Shown here: positions 17,882 to 27,212 of the stretch, piece by piece
How positions within the stretch are numbered: the stretch's first letter is position 1
Layout of the letters: the number at the start of each line of letters is the position of its first letter
Origin: DASRDB01 sp035652815
GTDB lineage: Bacteria; Chloroflexota; Ktedonobacteria; Ktedonobacterales; Ktedonobacteraceae
Reading direction: 5' to 3'
Length of the DNA: 64,000 nt
NCBI GenBank assembly: GCA_035652815.1
Contig: DASRDB010000008.1
Coordinates: 1-64,000, forward strand
The notes under the pieces: model-generated
Seen by the model: only the letters and a program-made list of their open reading frames with translations
Told to the model about the DNA's origin: nothing
Databases searched by the model: none
Translations under genes and position numbers: made by a program

Positions 17882-18841
17882 CTACGAGGACACTCTACGA
17901 GAAACACTTGTCCGGGTATGAATGCTGACTTCTTGAGCAAATGCCTGTAGCTTCTCGGCGGCAGGCAGATTGTGCCCGGTGCTGGTGATGGCTCCCAGTG
18001 AAAAAGCTGTAGCCAACCGGGCGCAATCCGGTAAGTCCAAATTCCGTACCTGACCGGCAATCAATCCGGCCACCAGGGCGTCGCCCGCGCCTACAGTGCT
18101 TTTCACCTGCACGGTCGGGGGAACGGCAAGAACCGTTGACGACTCGTTGACAAACATCGCGCCGCGCTCACCCATCGATATAACTACCAGTTGGATGCCG
18201 TGTCCTAAGAGTTGGCGCGCTGCCTGTTCAACGGCCTCGTCATCTGGCAGCGCCTGTCCGGTCAGGTAGCGCAGTTCGTCTACATTTGGCTTGACGATGG
18301 TTGGGCCTGCCAGCACGCCTTCATGCAGCGCTTCAAGGCTAGTATCTAGCGCGACTCGTTTGCCATGTTGCTTGAGCCGGTTAATTAAGGTCGCGTAGGT
18401 TGTCGCTGGTAATGCTGGCGGAAGTTTGCCGGACAGGACGAACCAGTCACAGGTAGCGGCAAGTTCCTCGATGACCTTCAACAGCGTCTCCATTGCGCCG
18501 GAAGGGGGTGTCAGCCCAGGCATGTTGATATCGGTCGTCTGCTGATTAACCACATCCACGATTTTCACGCCGATGCGGGTGCTGCCAGGAATGCGCACGA
18601 AGCGATCTGAAAGCTGCTTTTGGGCAAAGAACCTTTCAAATGTCTCGGCGTTGTCCTGTCCAAGAAAGCCCGTCACCGTAGATGAGATGCCGTAGTCCGC
18701 CAGGAACGATGCCACATTGATACCCTTGCCGCCAGCGTCGAAGCGCATCTCCTGCGCGTAGTTGACCGTGTTGGGGCGGAAGTGATCTACCCGAACCGTC
18801 TGGTCAAGCGCGGGGTTGAGCGTCACGGTTGCGATGTTCAT
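17882..18841 (-). CDS. fruK: 1-phosphofructokinase
   Basis: 319 residues of the PfkB/ribokinase fold. It begins NIATVTLNPALDQTV, has the glycine pair DAGGKGINVA near residue 35, and the ATP-site/catalytic motif STVGAGDALVAGLIAG near the C-terminus with the conserved Asp. It converts fructose 1-phosphate to fructose 1,6-bisphosphate. The frame is open far upstream into the preceding gene but the true start is ATG 18841, whose ATGA overlaps the preceding stop, giving translational coupling. Confidence 0.95.
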   Translation of the reverse strand: MNIATVTLNPALDQTVRVDHFRPNTVNYAQEMRFDAGGKGINVASFLADYGISSTVTGFLGQDNAETFERFFAQKQLSDRFVRIPGSTRIGVKIVDVVNQQTTDINMPGLTPPSGAMETLLKVIEELAATCDWFVLSGKLPPALPATTYATLINRLKQHGKRVALDTSLEALHEGVLAGPTIVKPNVDELRYLTGQALPDDEAVEQAARQLLGHGIQLVVISMGERGAMFVNESSTVLAVPPTVQVKSTVGAGDALVAGLIAGQVRNLDLPDCARLATAFSLGAITSTGHNLPAAEKLQAFAQEVSIHTRTSVSRRVSS

Positions 18842-21300
18842 AGACTGCGAACCTCCTCGGCAGAGCGGCAATTCAAAGCCTGCTGCGCTATGCGGCGCAT
18901 CTCTTCCAGAGAATGGCTGCGAATATAGGCTTTGATGGCGGCGATGCTGGGAATGCCAACGCTCAGTTCGGAGACGCCCAGACCCGTTAAGATCAACGCG
19001 CCTTTGGGATCGCCTGCGATGCCGCCACAGACGCCAACCCATTTGCCTGCCCTACGGGCTGCTGAAACTGTCAGGTCGATCATGCGCAGCACTGCGGGGT
19101 GCAGTCCATCGGCCTGCTTCGCCAGTTGTGGATGCAGGCGATCCATCGCCAGCGTGTACTGGGTCAGGTCATTGGTGCCGATGGAGAAGAAATCGACCTC
19201 CTGCGCCAACTGATCGGCCAGGATGGCAGCCGATGGCACCTCGATCATGATGCCGAGCGGAACCTTTGGCGCATTCAGTTCCTGCCGCACCTTTTCAGCG
19301 TAGTCACGTGCCTGACGCCAGTCATCAACGGTCGCGATCATGGGGAACATGATGCTGAGCGGGCCGTAAGCGGTGGCACGATACAGGGCGCGCAACTGTG
19401 GGATAAACAGGTCGGGACGCGCAAGCGTGAAACGGATGCCGCGAATGCCCAGGAAGGAATTGTCCTCTTTGGGCAGTCCCAGGTACGGCACCTCTTTATC
19501 ACCGCCGATATCCAGCGTGCGGATAATCAAGGGACGACCCTGCAAGGCCTGTACCATGTCGCGATAGGCCGCGAATTGCTCATCCTCGGAAGGTATAGAG
19601 GTGCGTTCGAGGAAGAGAAATTCGGTACGCATCAGGCCCACGCCTTCCGCGCCTGCATCCACAGCCTGGGGCGCGTCGGCTGCGCGGTTGATGTTCGCGG
19701 CAATCTCAACACGGTAGCCATCGGTAGTGACTGCCGGGGCGAAGCGCGTTGTGTTGGCCTCGTCCTGCTGCTGTTGCAATTGCTGCTGTAAGCTGCGAGC
19801 AGCCTGCACATCGGCATCGCTGGGTTTGAGATAGAGTTTGCCGTTTGAACCGTCAAGAATGCCGGGCGTGCCGTTGGGAATGTCCAGAATGCTTTCTCCA
19901 ATTCCCACAATGGCCGGAATGCCGAGCGAACGGGCCAGGATGGCGGTGTGCGAGGTCGGGCCGCCTTTGACAGTGCAGAAGCCCAGAATGGTATCGGGAT
20001 CGAGCGCCGCTGTATCGGATGGCGTCAGGTCTTCGGCGATCAGGATGATGGGCGTCTCTGGGGCAATCGGCTGCTCTTCGGGCATACCGACCAGGTGGCG
20101 AAGCACGCGCTGTCCGACATCGCTCAGATCAACGGCGCGACCTGCCAGGACGGGATCGTCAAGTTTCTGCATCTGACTGACGCGCTCGTTAATGATTTGC
20201 TGCCAGGCCCAGGCGGCGCTGTGTCCCTGGTAGATCAGCATGATGGTCTGGCGAATGAGCGCGGCATCGTTCAGCAGCTCGGCATGGACGCGGAAGATGG
20301 CGGCTTTGGCCGAGCCGAGGCGCGTTTTGACCTCTTCATAGAGCTTGTTCAGATCGTTTTGTGCCGCGTTCAAAGCTGCCTGGAAACGATTTCCTTCAAT
20401 AGCCGGGTCGCTGCGTGTATCCTGCACAACAATCTGGCGTGCCTTATGCTGGCGCGTCTGACCGATTGCGAGACCGCCTGACGCGCTCACACCGCTCAGA
20501 GTTTGCGCGGCTGCTCGCGGTGTCCAACCTTTCAGAATATCGCTGTCGGCACGCTGCGGCTGCTCAGGCTCGTCACCAAGCCCGCTTTCAATGGCAGAGC
20601 GAAGAGCGTCTAGAGCGGCTGTCGCATCTGGTCCCTGTGCCGAGACGCGAATGGTGGAACCGGGAGTAACGCCAAGCTGGAGCAGGGAGATCAGGCTTTT
20701 GCCGTCAGCCACCTCGTCTCCATGTCGCACGCGAATGGCTGCTGAGTAGCCTTTGGCGGTATCGACAAAGAAGCTGGCGGGGCGAGCGTGCAGCCCTGTT
20801 GTGTTGTGAATGACCGCGTCAAAGTAGTTCGGGAAATCCAACTGCTGCGCGCTTTGTACTGGCGCGGCTGGTCGCTCTCCGGTGAGAGCTTCGATAATGT
20901 CGCGGGGGTCGGTTGTCTGCGTGAGGCGCGCTACCTGCTCCTTGTTTGCCAATACACGGGTCAGGCGGCGCAAGACCTCGATATGCTCATCGGATTTGGC
21001 GGCGATGCCGACGATAAGCTGCGCGCTCTCGCCAGGATTCCAGGGAACGCCTGCCGGAGCCTGCACTACTGCTACACCTGTCTGTTTGATAAGATCACGG
21101 TCCTGGGGAAGGCCGTGAGGAATGGCGATACCGTTGCCGAGATAGGTATTGGCAACCTGTTCGCGTCCCAACATACTTGTTACATAACCTGGTTCGATGC
21201 AGCCGCTATTCACCAGCAGTTGACCCACCAGTTGGATAGCTTCCTGCTTGCTGCGCGCCTGCGCGTGCAATTGTACCTGTCGTTCGTCGAGCGTAATCAT
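18838..21300 (-). CDS. fruB: Fused EIIA(Fru)-HPr-Enzyme I phosphotransferase
   Basis: About 820 residues, three domains in order. EIIA(Fru): phospho-His in NGIAIPHGLP (~residue 67). HPr: NTTGLHARPASFF with the phospho-His, and the SLISLLQLGV segment. Enzyme I: swivelling domain with catalytic His in VKGGPTSHTAILARSLGIPA, then the PEP-binding barrel with GVGLMRTEFLFLER, IMIEVPSA, DFFSIGTNDLTQYTLAMDR and the active Cys in VGVCGGIAGDP. The whole relay from PEP to EIIB is thus in one chain. ATG 21300 follows CCGGAG; earlier ATGs at 21315/21318 lack a ribosome site. It heads the fruB-fruK-fruA operon under a LacI regulator. Confidence 0.93.
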   Translation of the reverse strand: MITLDERQVQLHAQARSKQEAIQLVGQLLVNSGCIEPGYVTSMLGREQVANTYLGNGIAIPHGLPQDRDLIKQTGVAVVQAPAGVPWNPGESAQLIVGIAAKSDEHIEVLRRLTRVLANKEQVARLTQTTDPRDIIEALTGERPAAPVQSAQQLDFPNYFDAVIHNTTGLHARPASFFVDTAKGYSAAIRVRHGDEVADGKSLISLLQLGVTPGSTIRVSAQGPDATAALDALRSAIESGLGDEPEQPQRADSDILKGWTPRAAAQTLSGVSASGGLAIGQTRQHKARQIVVQDTRSDPAIEGNRFQAALNAAQNDLNKLYEEVKTRLGSAKAAIFRVHAELLNDAALIRQTIMLIYQGHSAAWAWQQIINERVSQMQKLDDPVLAGRAVDLSDVGQRVLRHLVGMPEEQPIAPETPIILIAEDLTPSDTAALDPDTILGFCTVKGGPTSHTAILARSLGIPAIVGIGESILDIPNGTPGILDGSNGKLYLKPSDADVQAARSLQQQLQQQQDEANTTRFAPAVTTDGYRVEIAANINRAADAPQAVDAGAEGVGLMRTEFLFLERTSIPSEDEQFAAYRDMVQALQGRPLIIRTLDIGGDKEVPYLGLPKEDNSFLGIRGIRFTLARPDLFIPQLRALYRATAYGPLSIMFPMIATVDDWRQARDYAEKVRQELNAPKVPLGIMIEVPSAAILADQLAQEVDFFSIGTNDLTQYTLAMDRLHPQLAKQADGLHPAVLRMIDLTVSAARRAGKWVGVCGGIAGDPKGALILTGLGVSELSVGIPSIAAIKAYIRSHSLEEMRRIAQQALNCRSAEEVRSL

Positions 21301-21354
21301 GTTTGTCTCCGGCATCATTGCAACTGGACTATCATTCTCGTTTCGTTATAAGAA

Positions 21355-21370
21355 TTGTAAACGATTACAA
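21355..21370. promoter_or_regulatory. LacI-type operator 1 (fru operon)
   Basis: TTGTAAACGATTACAA, arms TTGTAA/TTACAA, 55 bases before the fruB start. The core resembles Cra/FruR-like sites with a TAAACG half. Confidence 0.7.
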
Positions 21371-21476
21371 TAAATTTGTCAAGTGTTTTGGAAGCAATTT
21401 TTAAGAGCGTGTTAAAAATTCAGAATTTTGCGCCTGAAATTAAGCTGCCTGAGAATGTTTTGAGGCTGATTGCACC

Positions 21477-21488
21477 GTAAACGTTTAC
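21477..21488. promoter_or_regulatory. LacI-type operator 2
   Basis: GTAAACGTTTAC is a perfect 12-base palindrome midway in the divergent gap, sharing the TAAACG half-site with the other two. Confidence 0.7.
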
Positions 21489-21519
21489 AAAAAACGTGGT
21501 AAACAGAGCAAAAATGTGG

Positions 21520-21543
21520 TATAATTTGGTAAAACGATTACAA
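21520..21543 (+). promoter_or_regulatory. -10 box of the regulator gene overlapped by LacI-type operator 3
   Basis: TATAAT at 21520-21525 is followed at 21529-21543 by GGTAAAACGATTACA, a third version of the operator. The position suggests the regulator represses itself. Confidence 0.6.
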
Positions 21544-21579
21544 TAAATTGTGACTGATTAGAAATCATAAGAGGGATAT

Positions 21580-22587
21580 ATGGTCAGTATTAAAGATGTG
21601 GCGAAAGCAGCCGGGGTATCTACGGCGACGGTTTCTCGCGTGCTTTCTAATGGCAACCATGTGCGGCCAGAGGTGCGTAAAAAGGTGATGGAAGCGGTGG
21701 AGCGGCTTGGTTATCGCCCAAACCTGGTGGCCCGCAGCCTGCGCTCGCAGCAGTCAAATACGATAGGCCTGATCGTTTCAGATATACGCAACCCGTTTTT
21801 TACCTCGCTGAGCCGCGCCGTAGAGGACACGGCATATGAACAGGGCTATACCGTTTTTCTGTGCAATACCGATGAGAACCCCGAAAAGGAAACCATATAC
21901 CTCAATTTGATGCGCGATGAGAGCGTAGCCGGAGTGATTTTTTCGCCGACGCGTCAGACCGCCTCAAACTTCGCGACGTTCTCACGCGCCTATCCCATCG
22001 TAATTGTTGATCGCACAGTCGGCAACGCGGAAGTCGATATGGTGTTGCTCGATAACGTCGATTCGGGCTACCGCCTGACGAAACATCTGTTAGAGAACGG
22101 CTACCGGCGCATCGCGGCTCTCTGTGGAGAGATGAGTACCACCGGCAAAGAGCGCCATGCCGGATATGAGAAAGCCTTACGCGAGTATGAATTGTTGCCA
22201 ACCTCTGAACTGGTAAAGTTTGTCCAGCCCCGGCCTGAAGCAGGACACGACGTGACGTTAAAACTGCTAGATGCCACAACCCGGCCAGACGCGATCTTGA
22301 CCACTAACAGCCTGCTCGCGGTTGGCGCGTTGCAAGCGATTCGTGAGCGCAACCTCACCATTCCCGATGACGTTGCCCTTGTCACCTTTGACGAAACCAC
22401 CTGGGCCTCGCTGGTGCAACCCGCGATTACCTTAATAGAGCAGCCAACTTATGAGATTGGACAGACCGCGACAGAATTGCTCTTGCAGCGCATCGCTGAT
22501 CCGAAACGCTCTACGCGGCAGGTGATTTTGAAAGGAAAATTGTTGGAGAGAGGATCGAGCGCGCCGAGGAAGCGGGTTGAGGCGTAG
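21580..22587 (+). CDS. LacI-family repressor of the fructose operon
   Basis: 335 residues. The N-terminal HTH VSIKDVAKAAGVSTATVSRVLSN and hinge are followed by a periplasmic-binding-like effector domain (NTIGLIVSDIRNPFF, DRTV, DAILTTNSLLAVGAL). It is divergent from the fructose PTS operon, with three matching palindromes in between, so it should respond to fructose 1-phosphate or a related sugar phosphate, as FruR/Cra-type regulators do; the effector is inference. GAGGGATAT precedes the ATG. Confidence 0.9.
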   Translation: MVSIKDVAKAAGVSTATVSRVLSNGNHVRPEVRKKVMEAVERLGYRPNLVARSLRSQQSNTIGLIVSDIRNPFFTSLSRAVEDTAYEQGYTVFLCNTDENPEKETIYLNLMRDESVAGVIFSPTRQTASNFATFSRAYPIVIVDRTVGNAEVDMVLLDNVDSGYRLTKHLLENGYRRIAALCGEMSTTGKERHAGYEKALREYELLPTSELVKFVQPRPEAGHDVTLKLLDATTRPDAILTTNSLLAVGALQAIRERNLTIPDDVALVTFDETTWASLVQPAITLIEQPTYEIGQTATELLLQRIADPKRSTRQVILKGKLLERGSSAPRKRVEA

Positions 22588-22627
22588 GAACGCGCTCCCT
22601 GCCATCCTTTGCTGCAATACGCTCCCT

Positions 22628-22710
22628 GTCATCCTGAGCGCAGCGAAGGATCTCCGGCCTCGCCATACGAATCGTCGGGCAACAGAGATCCTGAGCGCAG
22701 CGAAGGATGA
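22628..22710. repeat. Family B inner repeat, two direct copies
   Basis: ATCCTGAGCGCAGCGAAGGA occurs twice in the same orientation (22628-22653 and 22686-22710). Elsewhere in the window the two copies face each other. It lies between the LacI gene and a converging phosphatase gene. Confidence 0.85.
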
Positions 22711-22772
22711 TATGTTTTACCCCCTTTATTTGTAAAAATCCATTAGGAACGTTGCCACGTTCATCATCACGT

Positions 22773-23438
22773 CTATCTAATCAGGCGAAAACCCGGTATC
22801 TCCAACACAACAAACGAAGGCAACGCCAGTTGCTTCCAGAACGCGAACGGGTCAATAGCGTTAAATTGAGCAACAAACAGCGTGATGACTGTGCCATGCG
22901 CGACGATGACGATATTCCCCTTGTCATGCTGGGCAAGCACGTCAAATACCGCTTGCGTAAAGCGTTCTCTGGCCTGATGAGCGGTTTCTTGTCCAAAAAC
23001 CAGTTTGTTGGGAGACGCGAAAAAGTTGGCAATGGCCTGCTCGAAAGATTCCTGGGTGGCATAGCCTGTGTTGCTTCTATCGTGTTCATGTAATCCTGGC
23101 GCAACGGTATAGGGCGTGCTAAGTTCTTGTCCAACGATGGCAGCGGTTTCGATAGCCTTTGGCTCTATGCTGGAAACGATGATGGAAGGTGCGTAAGGCG
23201 TTAGGTTTCTGGCAAGGATATAGCAGCGTTGTCTGCCCTCTTCTGAAAGGTGCCATTCGCGGGCGGGTATGTCTGGTATGATTTGGGGTTGGGAGTGTTT
23301 GACGAGTAGCAGGTGACATTGTGAAGTTACCTGTTTTGCCTGTCTTTTGTATTTCATCTCTAACATCAATTTTATATCTAATCTCTTTTTTTTCGTCATT
23401 TTTATGTTTTTCGGCAAAAACCTTGACAATAGAGTCAA
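22773..23438 (-). CDS. Histidine phosphatase family protein
   Basis: Up to 221 residues. The phosphoglycerate-mutase-like fold is suggested by LLLVKHSQPQI (normally RHG; here KHS, so the catalytic His is kept but Arg and Gly are changed), SSIEPKAIETA, ARERF and IVIVAHGTVITLF with the second catalytic His. The Lys-for-Arg change may alter activity. The start is unclear: ATGs at 23366 or 23357 leave a normal family length, while the longer N-terminus is Lys-rich and overlaps a rightward promoter. Substrate unknown. Confidence 0.7.
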   Translation of the reverse strand: MTLLSRFLPKNIKMTKKKRLDIKLMLEMKYKRQAKQVTSQCHLLLVKHSQPQIIPDIPAREWHLSEEGRQRCYILARNLTPYAPSIIVSSIEPKAIETAAIVGQELSTPYTVAPGLHEHDRSNTGYATQESFEQAIANFFASPNKLVFGQETAHQARERFTQAVFDVLAQHDKGNIVIVAHGTVITLFVAQFNAIDPFAFWKQLALPSFVVLEIPGFRLIR

Positions 23439-23452
23439 TTACAAGGTATATT
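23423..23452 (+). promoter_or_regulatory. Sigma-70-type promoter reading right
   Basis: TTGACA (23423-23428) and TATATT (23447-23452) with an 18-base spacer. It faces a ~550-base gene-free leader before the metalloprotease locus. Confidence 0.5.
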
Positions 23453-24012
23453 TAAATCATATTATTGAGGTTACCTGGGGAGGTAACAGCAATGTTTCCA
23501 GATAGGTACAGATAAATTGCCAGTTGTCTGTCATGCGTTATCCTTCTATCATCGGCTAGTTTTTCGCGATTTCTCATGGGCTTTCCTGATTTCAGGAAAG
23601 GAGGAGTTTGTTATTCCCGTGTAGTTTTCCTGTGATAACCAGTAAATGCTGGTGGTTTGTGCCATTTTTGTCTTAGATAGTGCTGTGCTATAAAGTATAG
23701 CACCCAGAGTTTGGTTTCTTATGAAACAAGGAAAGGAGGAATACGCGCGGTTTCTGAAGAGTGTTTGAAAAAAGATGGGCATGGTAGTCTGAAAAAAGCT
23801 TGGACCCTTCGACAGGCTACCATGTGCGGAAGTCCGCATGGTGTAAGTATAACATGTGTAAGGCCTCTATGTGAACAGAAAGAATTTCTTTTTGCTGTGA
23901 AATTCTGCCTAAATACCTTTAATGAGGATACCCACTTCCGCACATCACCTCATCAAAGTACCTAACCCCAAAGGCTCAACATTGTTGCGTTTGAAAAGTT
24001 TAGGAGAATGGA
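23453..24012 (+). promoter_or_regulatory. Long gene-free leader with competing inverted repeats
   Basis: No convincing gene lies in this ~560-base AT-rich stretch. CATGGTAG (23780-23787) pairs with CTACCATG (23817-23824). The CATG of that second arm can instead pair in the adjoining hairpin CATGTGCGGA/TCCGCATG (23821-23840). TGTGCGGAAG (23823-23832) is also perfectly complementary to CTTCCGCACA (23935-23944). Mutually exclusive helices like these suggest an RNA switch, but no known riboswitch is recognised. A further stem, GCTATAAAGTATAGC, is near 23690. Confidence 0.3.
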
Positions 24013-24597
24013 ATGGAAAAGAGGTTTCTCCTGCATAGACGTTTGCCATTCGTTGCTTTGTTCGCTGTTTTGCTGATCTTAACCTTTGCAACTCCTCAAT
24101 TTGCCCATGCTTATACGTTTAACGGTTACCAGTGGAGAGGCAGTCCTTTGAGTCTTACGTAAACATTGACATCAATGGACAGTAATAGTCGAACCGCATT
24201 TTTAAATGCAGTTGCTGCATGGAACGCTGCTCCTGATGATATCTATTTTACGAGTTCTGGCTCTGGCGATGTTGTGTTCCAAACCTATTCTGCCAGCGAT
24301 GGCTATGATGGGATGACTACCTATTATGCTCCTTACTATTGTAGCAATGGTAGCGTTCAAAGACTCATAACAGCCTGGTCAGCTCTCAATACTCACTACA
24401 CAAATTCTAGCAGTTACAACAATGGTGCAAGACAGAGTGTCGCTGCTCATGAAATTGGTCATGCTGTTGGCCTCGGTCATGCAGGAACAAACGCGCTGAT
24501 GTATTACAGCACAGATAGATGGTTTAAGTACGGGATCGATACACCCCAGACAGATGACGACAATGGAACTTATGCCCGTTATAGTACGTCTTGTTAA
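24013..24597 (+). pseudogene. Secreted matrixin-like metalloprotease interrupted by an in-frame stop
   Basis: ATG 24013 follows AGGAG and encodes a signal peptide (hydrophobic LPFVALFAVLLILTFATPQF, cut after AHA), then reads YTFNGYQWRGSPLSLT and meets TAA at 24160. The same frame continues from 24163 with a complete catalytic domain: HEIGHAVGLGH (HExxHxxGxxH zinc site) and a Met-turn in ALMYYS. One CAA-to-TAA change would explain it. Without the signal peptide the catalytic part could start at ATG 24166 but would stay in the cytoplasm. It heads a run with two lipoproteins. It could also be a sequencing error. Confidence 0.75.
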
Positions 24598-24622
24598 AAG
24601 ACGTGAAAGGAGATAGTCCTTG

Positions 24623-25234
24623 ATGTACCAAAAAAAAGTTTCTGGTTCATCTGGCTTTCGAAGTGTTGGCTATGCAACTAGTTTTGCCTTGCTAGTTGGT
24701 TTTGTAGTCATTTTCTTCTCTTCCTGTAGCGGAACAGCTGATCAGCAACCTACTACATCTACTGTTCGTCGTGTGGTGAAGATAGAAGCTTCTCTTGCAC
24801 GCGAATATCACTCGATTGCTGCCCTAAAAAGAGATTCCAGCCTGATCATTCGCGCAGTCGTCCTTTCACAAAAAACAGTTGTTACCAATCAGCACCAGGT
24901 TTGGACGGTTTCAACTGTCTCGGTTGAGCGTGTTCTTCTTGGAAATGTTGCTGTTAAAACGACGCTTGGAATCAAGCAGCTTGGAGGCACAGCAAATGGA
25001 GTGCAGTATGTTTTTGACGAGTTCCCATTACTCAGTATAGGTGCGCACTATTGGGTTTTCCTTACGCCGAGTGAAGAACCAGGGGTTTTCTATCCTGTTG
25101 GAGCATATCAGGGCGTGTTTTTCATTGACACCAATAATACCGTGAGCGCTTTAACTACAATACCTGGTGGTGCAGGAGTACAGATACACCAACTCACTGA
25201 GAGTCAATTCATTCGGGATACTCAGGCCGCCTAG
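24623..25234 (+). CDS. Hypothetical lipoprotein downstream of the metalloprotease
   Basis: About 203 residues with a lipoprotein signal: a hydrophobic stretch (ATSFALLVGFVVIFF) ending in the lipobox FSSC. The rest is Ser/Thr/Val-rich and beta-looking (SLIIRAVVLSQKTVV, VSVERVLLGN, YWVFLTPSE), similar in feel to secreted domains with no assigned function. ATG 24623 follows AAAGGAGA; a TTG at 24620 is the alternative. Codon use is AT-rich compared with genes before and after the block. It starts 25 bases after the protease. Confidence 0.65.
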   Translation: MYQKKVSGSSGFRSVGYATSFALLVGFVVIFFSSCSGTADQQPTTSTVRRVVKIEASLAREYHSIAALKRDSSLIIRAVVLSQKTVVTNQHQVWTVSTVSVERVLLGNVAVKTTLGIKQLGGTANGVQYVFDEFPLLSIGAHYWVFLTPSEEPGVFYPVGAYQGVFFIDTNNTVSALTTIPGGAGVQIHQLTESQFIRDTQAA

Positions 25235-25314
25235 TAAGCTTTTCTTGCCTGTAATGGTGTTCAAACATGACTTACTTTCTACAGGTCATGTTGAACACCA
25301 GGAGATGAAGAATC

Positions 25315-26001
25315 ATGCATGTAAAAAAAGAAATTCGCTCGTGGTGGCTTTCTTCTCTCCTCTTGCTGGGAATTCTTATGGTTAATATTGGATGCGGGGG
25401 AGACAATGCTTCTGTAGCAGATGTCATTAAATTTGGCAATATAGAATATTTGCGAGTCAGTCAGCATGGAGGTCGGTTCATTACCAGTAATGATCTTGGC
25501 CCCATTTTTGCTTATGTGCAAAGCAATACAATTAGTTCAAATCATCCTTTGCAAAATGGAAATGCCACCACTCTTGATCCTGGAACTCCTGTCTACCGAG
25601 TCAAGGGATATGTGCCAACTTTTCGCCTTGCAGCTTATGACCAAAGCCACACACTCGCACTTTATGAAGCAGATACCAATCCGTATGCAAAGAAAGGCGG
25701 TGATCTGCTTGATATCGCGGGGAAAGTGCAATCTTTACATATTTTGAAAGATGATGGCGAAACTGAGATCACAACCGTTACCAATTCTATACAAATCCAG
25801 CAGCTTGTCGGCATGATCCTCTCCGCACCTGTAGATCAAAATCGTCCCTATGTAGATGAGCCGCATTATTTTCTCTCGTTCCATCTAAAAGATGGGACTG
25901 TAGTCTCGCGTTCTTATGGAATCCATTCGCATATTCTTGATCGTGGAATCCTGCTTCCTGAATTGTTCGGTCAACTTATTGATCATATTGTGAAAACGTA
26001 G
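25315..26001 (+). CDS. Hypothetical lipoprotein
   Basis: 228 residues. A signal sequence WWLSSLLLLGILMVNIGC ends in a lipobox Cys. The mature protein shows a sequence VYRVKGYVPTFRLAAYD and a C-terminal half (VGMILSAPVDQNRP, YFLSFHLKDGTVVSRSYGIHSHIL) suggesting a small beta-rich domain. No family is recognised. AGGAGATGAAGAATC precedes the ATG. It is 80 bases after the preceding lipoprotein and has the same AT-rich composition, so the three genes may be one transcript. Confidence 0.65.
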   Translation: MHVKKEIRSWWLSSLLLLGILMVNIGCGGDNASVADVIKFGNIEYLRVSQHGGRFITSNDLGPIFAYVQSNTISSNHPLQNGNATTLDPGTPVYRVKGYVPTFRLAAYDQSHTLALYEADTNPYAKKGGDLLDIAGKVQSLHILKDDGETEITTVTNSIQIQQLVGMILSAPVDQNRPYVDEPHYFLSFHLKDGTVVSRSYGIHSHILDRGILLPELFGQLIDHIVKT

Positions 26002-26178
26002 TTGAGTTGTCGTCTTGATCCAGGTGATCAATCATGGCATCGATCATCGTTCGCAGATTGACACACTGCTAAGCGAGCAGGGTATTGAGCCACCGGGTCT
26101 GAATGGCTGGTCGTATAATGATGCCAAACACTAGTCAAGTGAGATCGTGACAGTGCTTCCGACAGGTGAAGCCCCTCC

Positions 26179-26952
26179 TTACCCGGCGTTTTTCCATACC
26201 CAGCGCGAAGCTGCCCGCACCACCGTTTTTCCCTCGCGTGTGACATGCTGGAACCTGGTAAATTCCTCCCCTGGCGCGGGAAATGGGTCAAACCAGGTCT
26301 GGATTTCCAGTTGCTCGCCGAAGCGGGGGCTATGATCGTATTCGATATCGTAATGCTGAATGATAAAACTGGCCGTAGCCGGGCTGATGTCGCTTGTGGC
26401 TAAAGCTTCCCAGGCGGCGTTATCTAGTTTCTCTACTACAGCAGCATTGTTCAGGTGCTGCATGAGGTCGATGTCGGAGAAATGTACGACCGCTTGTGTG
26501 ATGATAGGCGGCTGGCCGGGAAAGGCCGGAAAGGGCTGCTCCGGTTGTGGCGGACGCACGCCATCAGGAAGCCAGATTTCAGCCGTGCGATTCGGCAGGC
26601 GTATAGGGCGACCATTGGGATCAACGTAGACCCAGAGTGTGCGGGCGGCAACCAGCGGTTCAGCTTCGGGTTCGTTTGCCGGGCGCGCCTCATATCCTCG
26701 ATGGGCGGTGATGCGCGAGAAGCCAATACCAAAGGTCTTGAGTTGCAGTGGGGTGTGTATGGGAATAGGTCTGGCGAAGGAGATCAACGTTCTTTTGACG
26801 ACCCAGAAGCCGTTTCCTTCCAGTTGCGCGTCCTCAGCATCCCGTGACGCGAGTTCCTGCATATAGCGTACAAATGCGGCAGGGGTTAAAACGCCATCGC
26901 AATTGCATTCGTCGTAGCGTACTGTGTGGGTCAGAAAGAATTGGCGATTCAT
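26179..26952 (-). CDS. Acyl-ACP thioesterase family protein
   Basis: 257 residues. Two hot-dog domains in tandem: the first with RYDECNCDGVLTPAAFVRYMQELA, the second with VHFSDIDLMQHLNNAAVVEKLDNA, whose D-x-x-x-H-x-N-N pattern holds the catalytic Asn/His as in FatA-type bacterial thioesterases. It would release free fatty acids from acyl-ACP in the cytoplasm. ATG 26952 follows AAGGAG; the frame extends to 27015 without conservation. It is divergent from ffh. Confidence 0.85.
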   Translation of the reverse strand: MNRQFFLTHTVRYDECNCDGVLTPAAFVRYMQELASRDAEDAQLEGNGFWVVKRTLISFARPIPIHTPLQLKTFGIGFSRITAHRGYEARPANEPEAEPLVAARTLWVYVDPNGRPIRLPNRTAEIWLPDGVRPPQPEQPFPAFPGQPPIITQAVVHFSDIDLMQHLNNAAVVEKLDNAAWEALATSDISPATASFIIQHYDIEYDHSPRFGEQLEIQTWFDPFPAPGEEFTRFQHVTREGKTVVRAASRWVWKNAG

Positions 26953-27212
26953 GGATACTCCTTCGCGTGGCGGGTGCCTTCCGTTACCCAATTTTCCAGG
27001 CTGCAAAAACCTCAAGCATACCTATAAGTCTCGTATTTAGCTTATTATCTGTTCAAAACGGCTATCCTGTAAAGGACCGGAAGTTAACACAGGATGTCAT
27101 GGAACCAGGACAATCCTCGAATTTCCAAAATTTCGTAACGAAACGGACGCTGAATCGTGATATAATTGGGGAGCTAACCAGTCGCAGGTTAAGAAGAGGG
27201 GATTTTTCATCT

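Noticed and set aside
23423..23452. Promoter taken as that of the phosphatase gene
   Set aside because: It reads to the right, away from the phosphatase, which is on the other strand.
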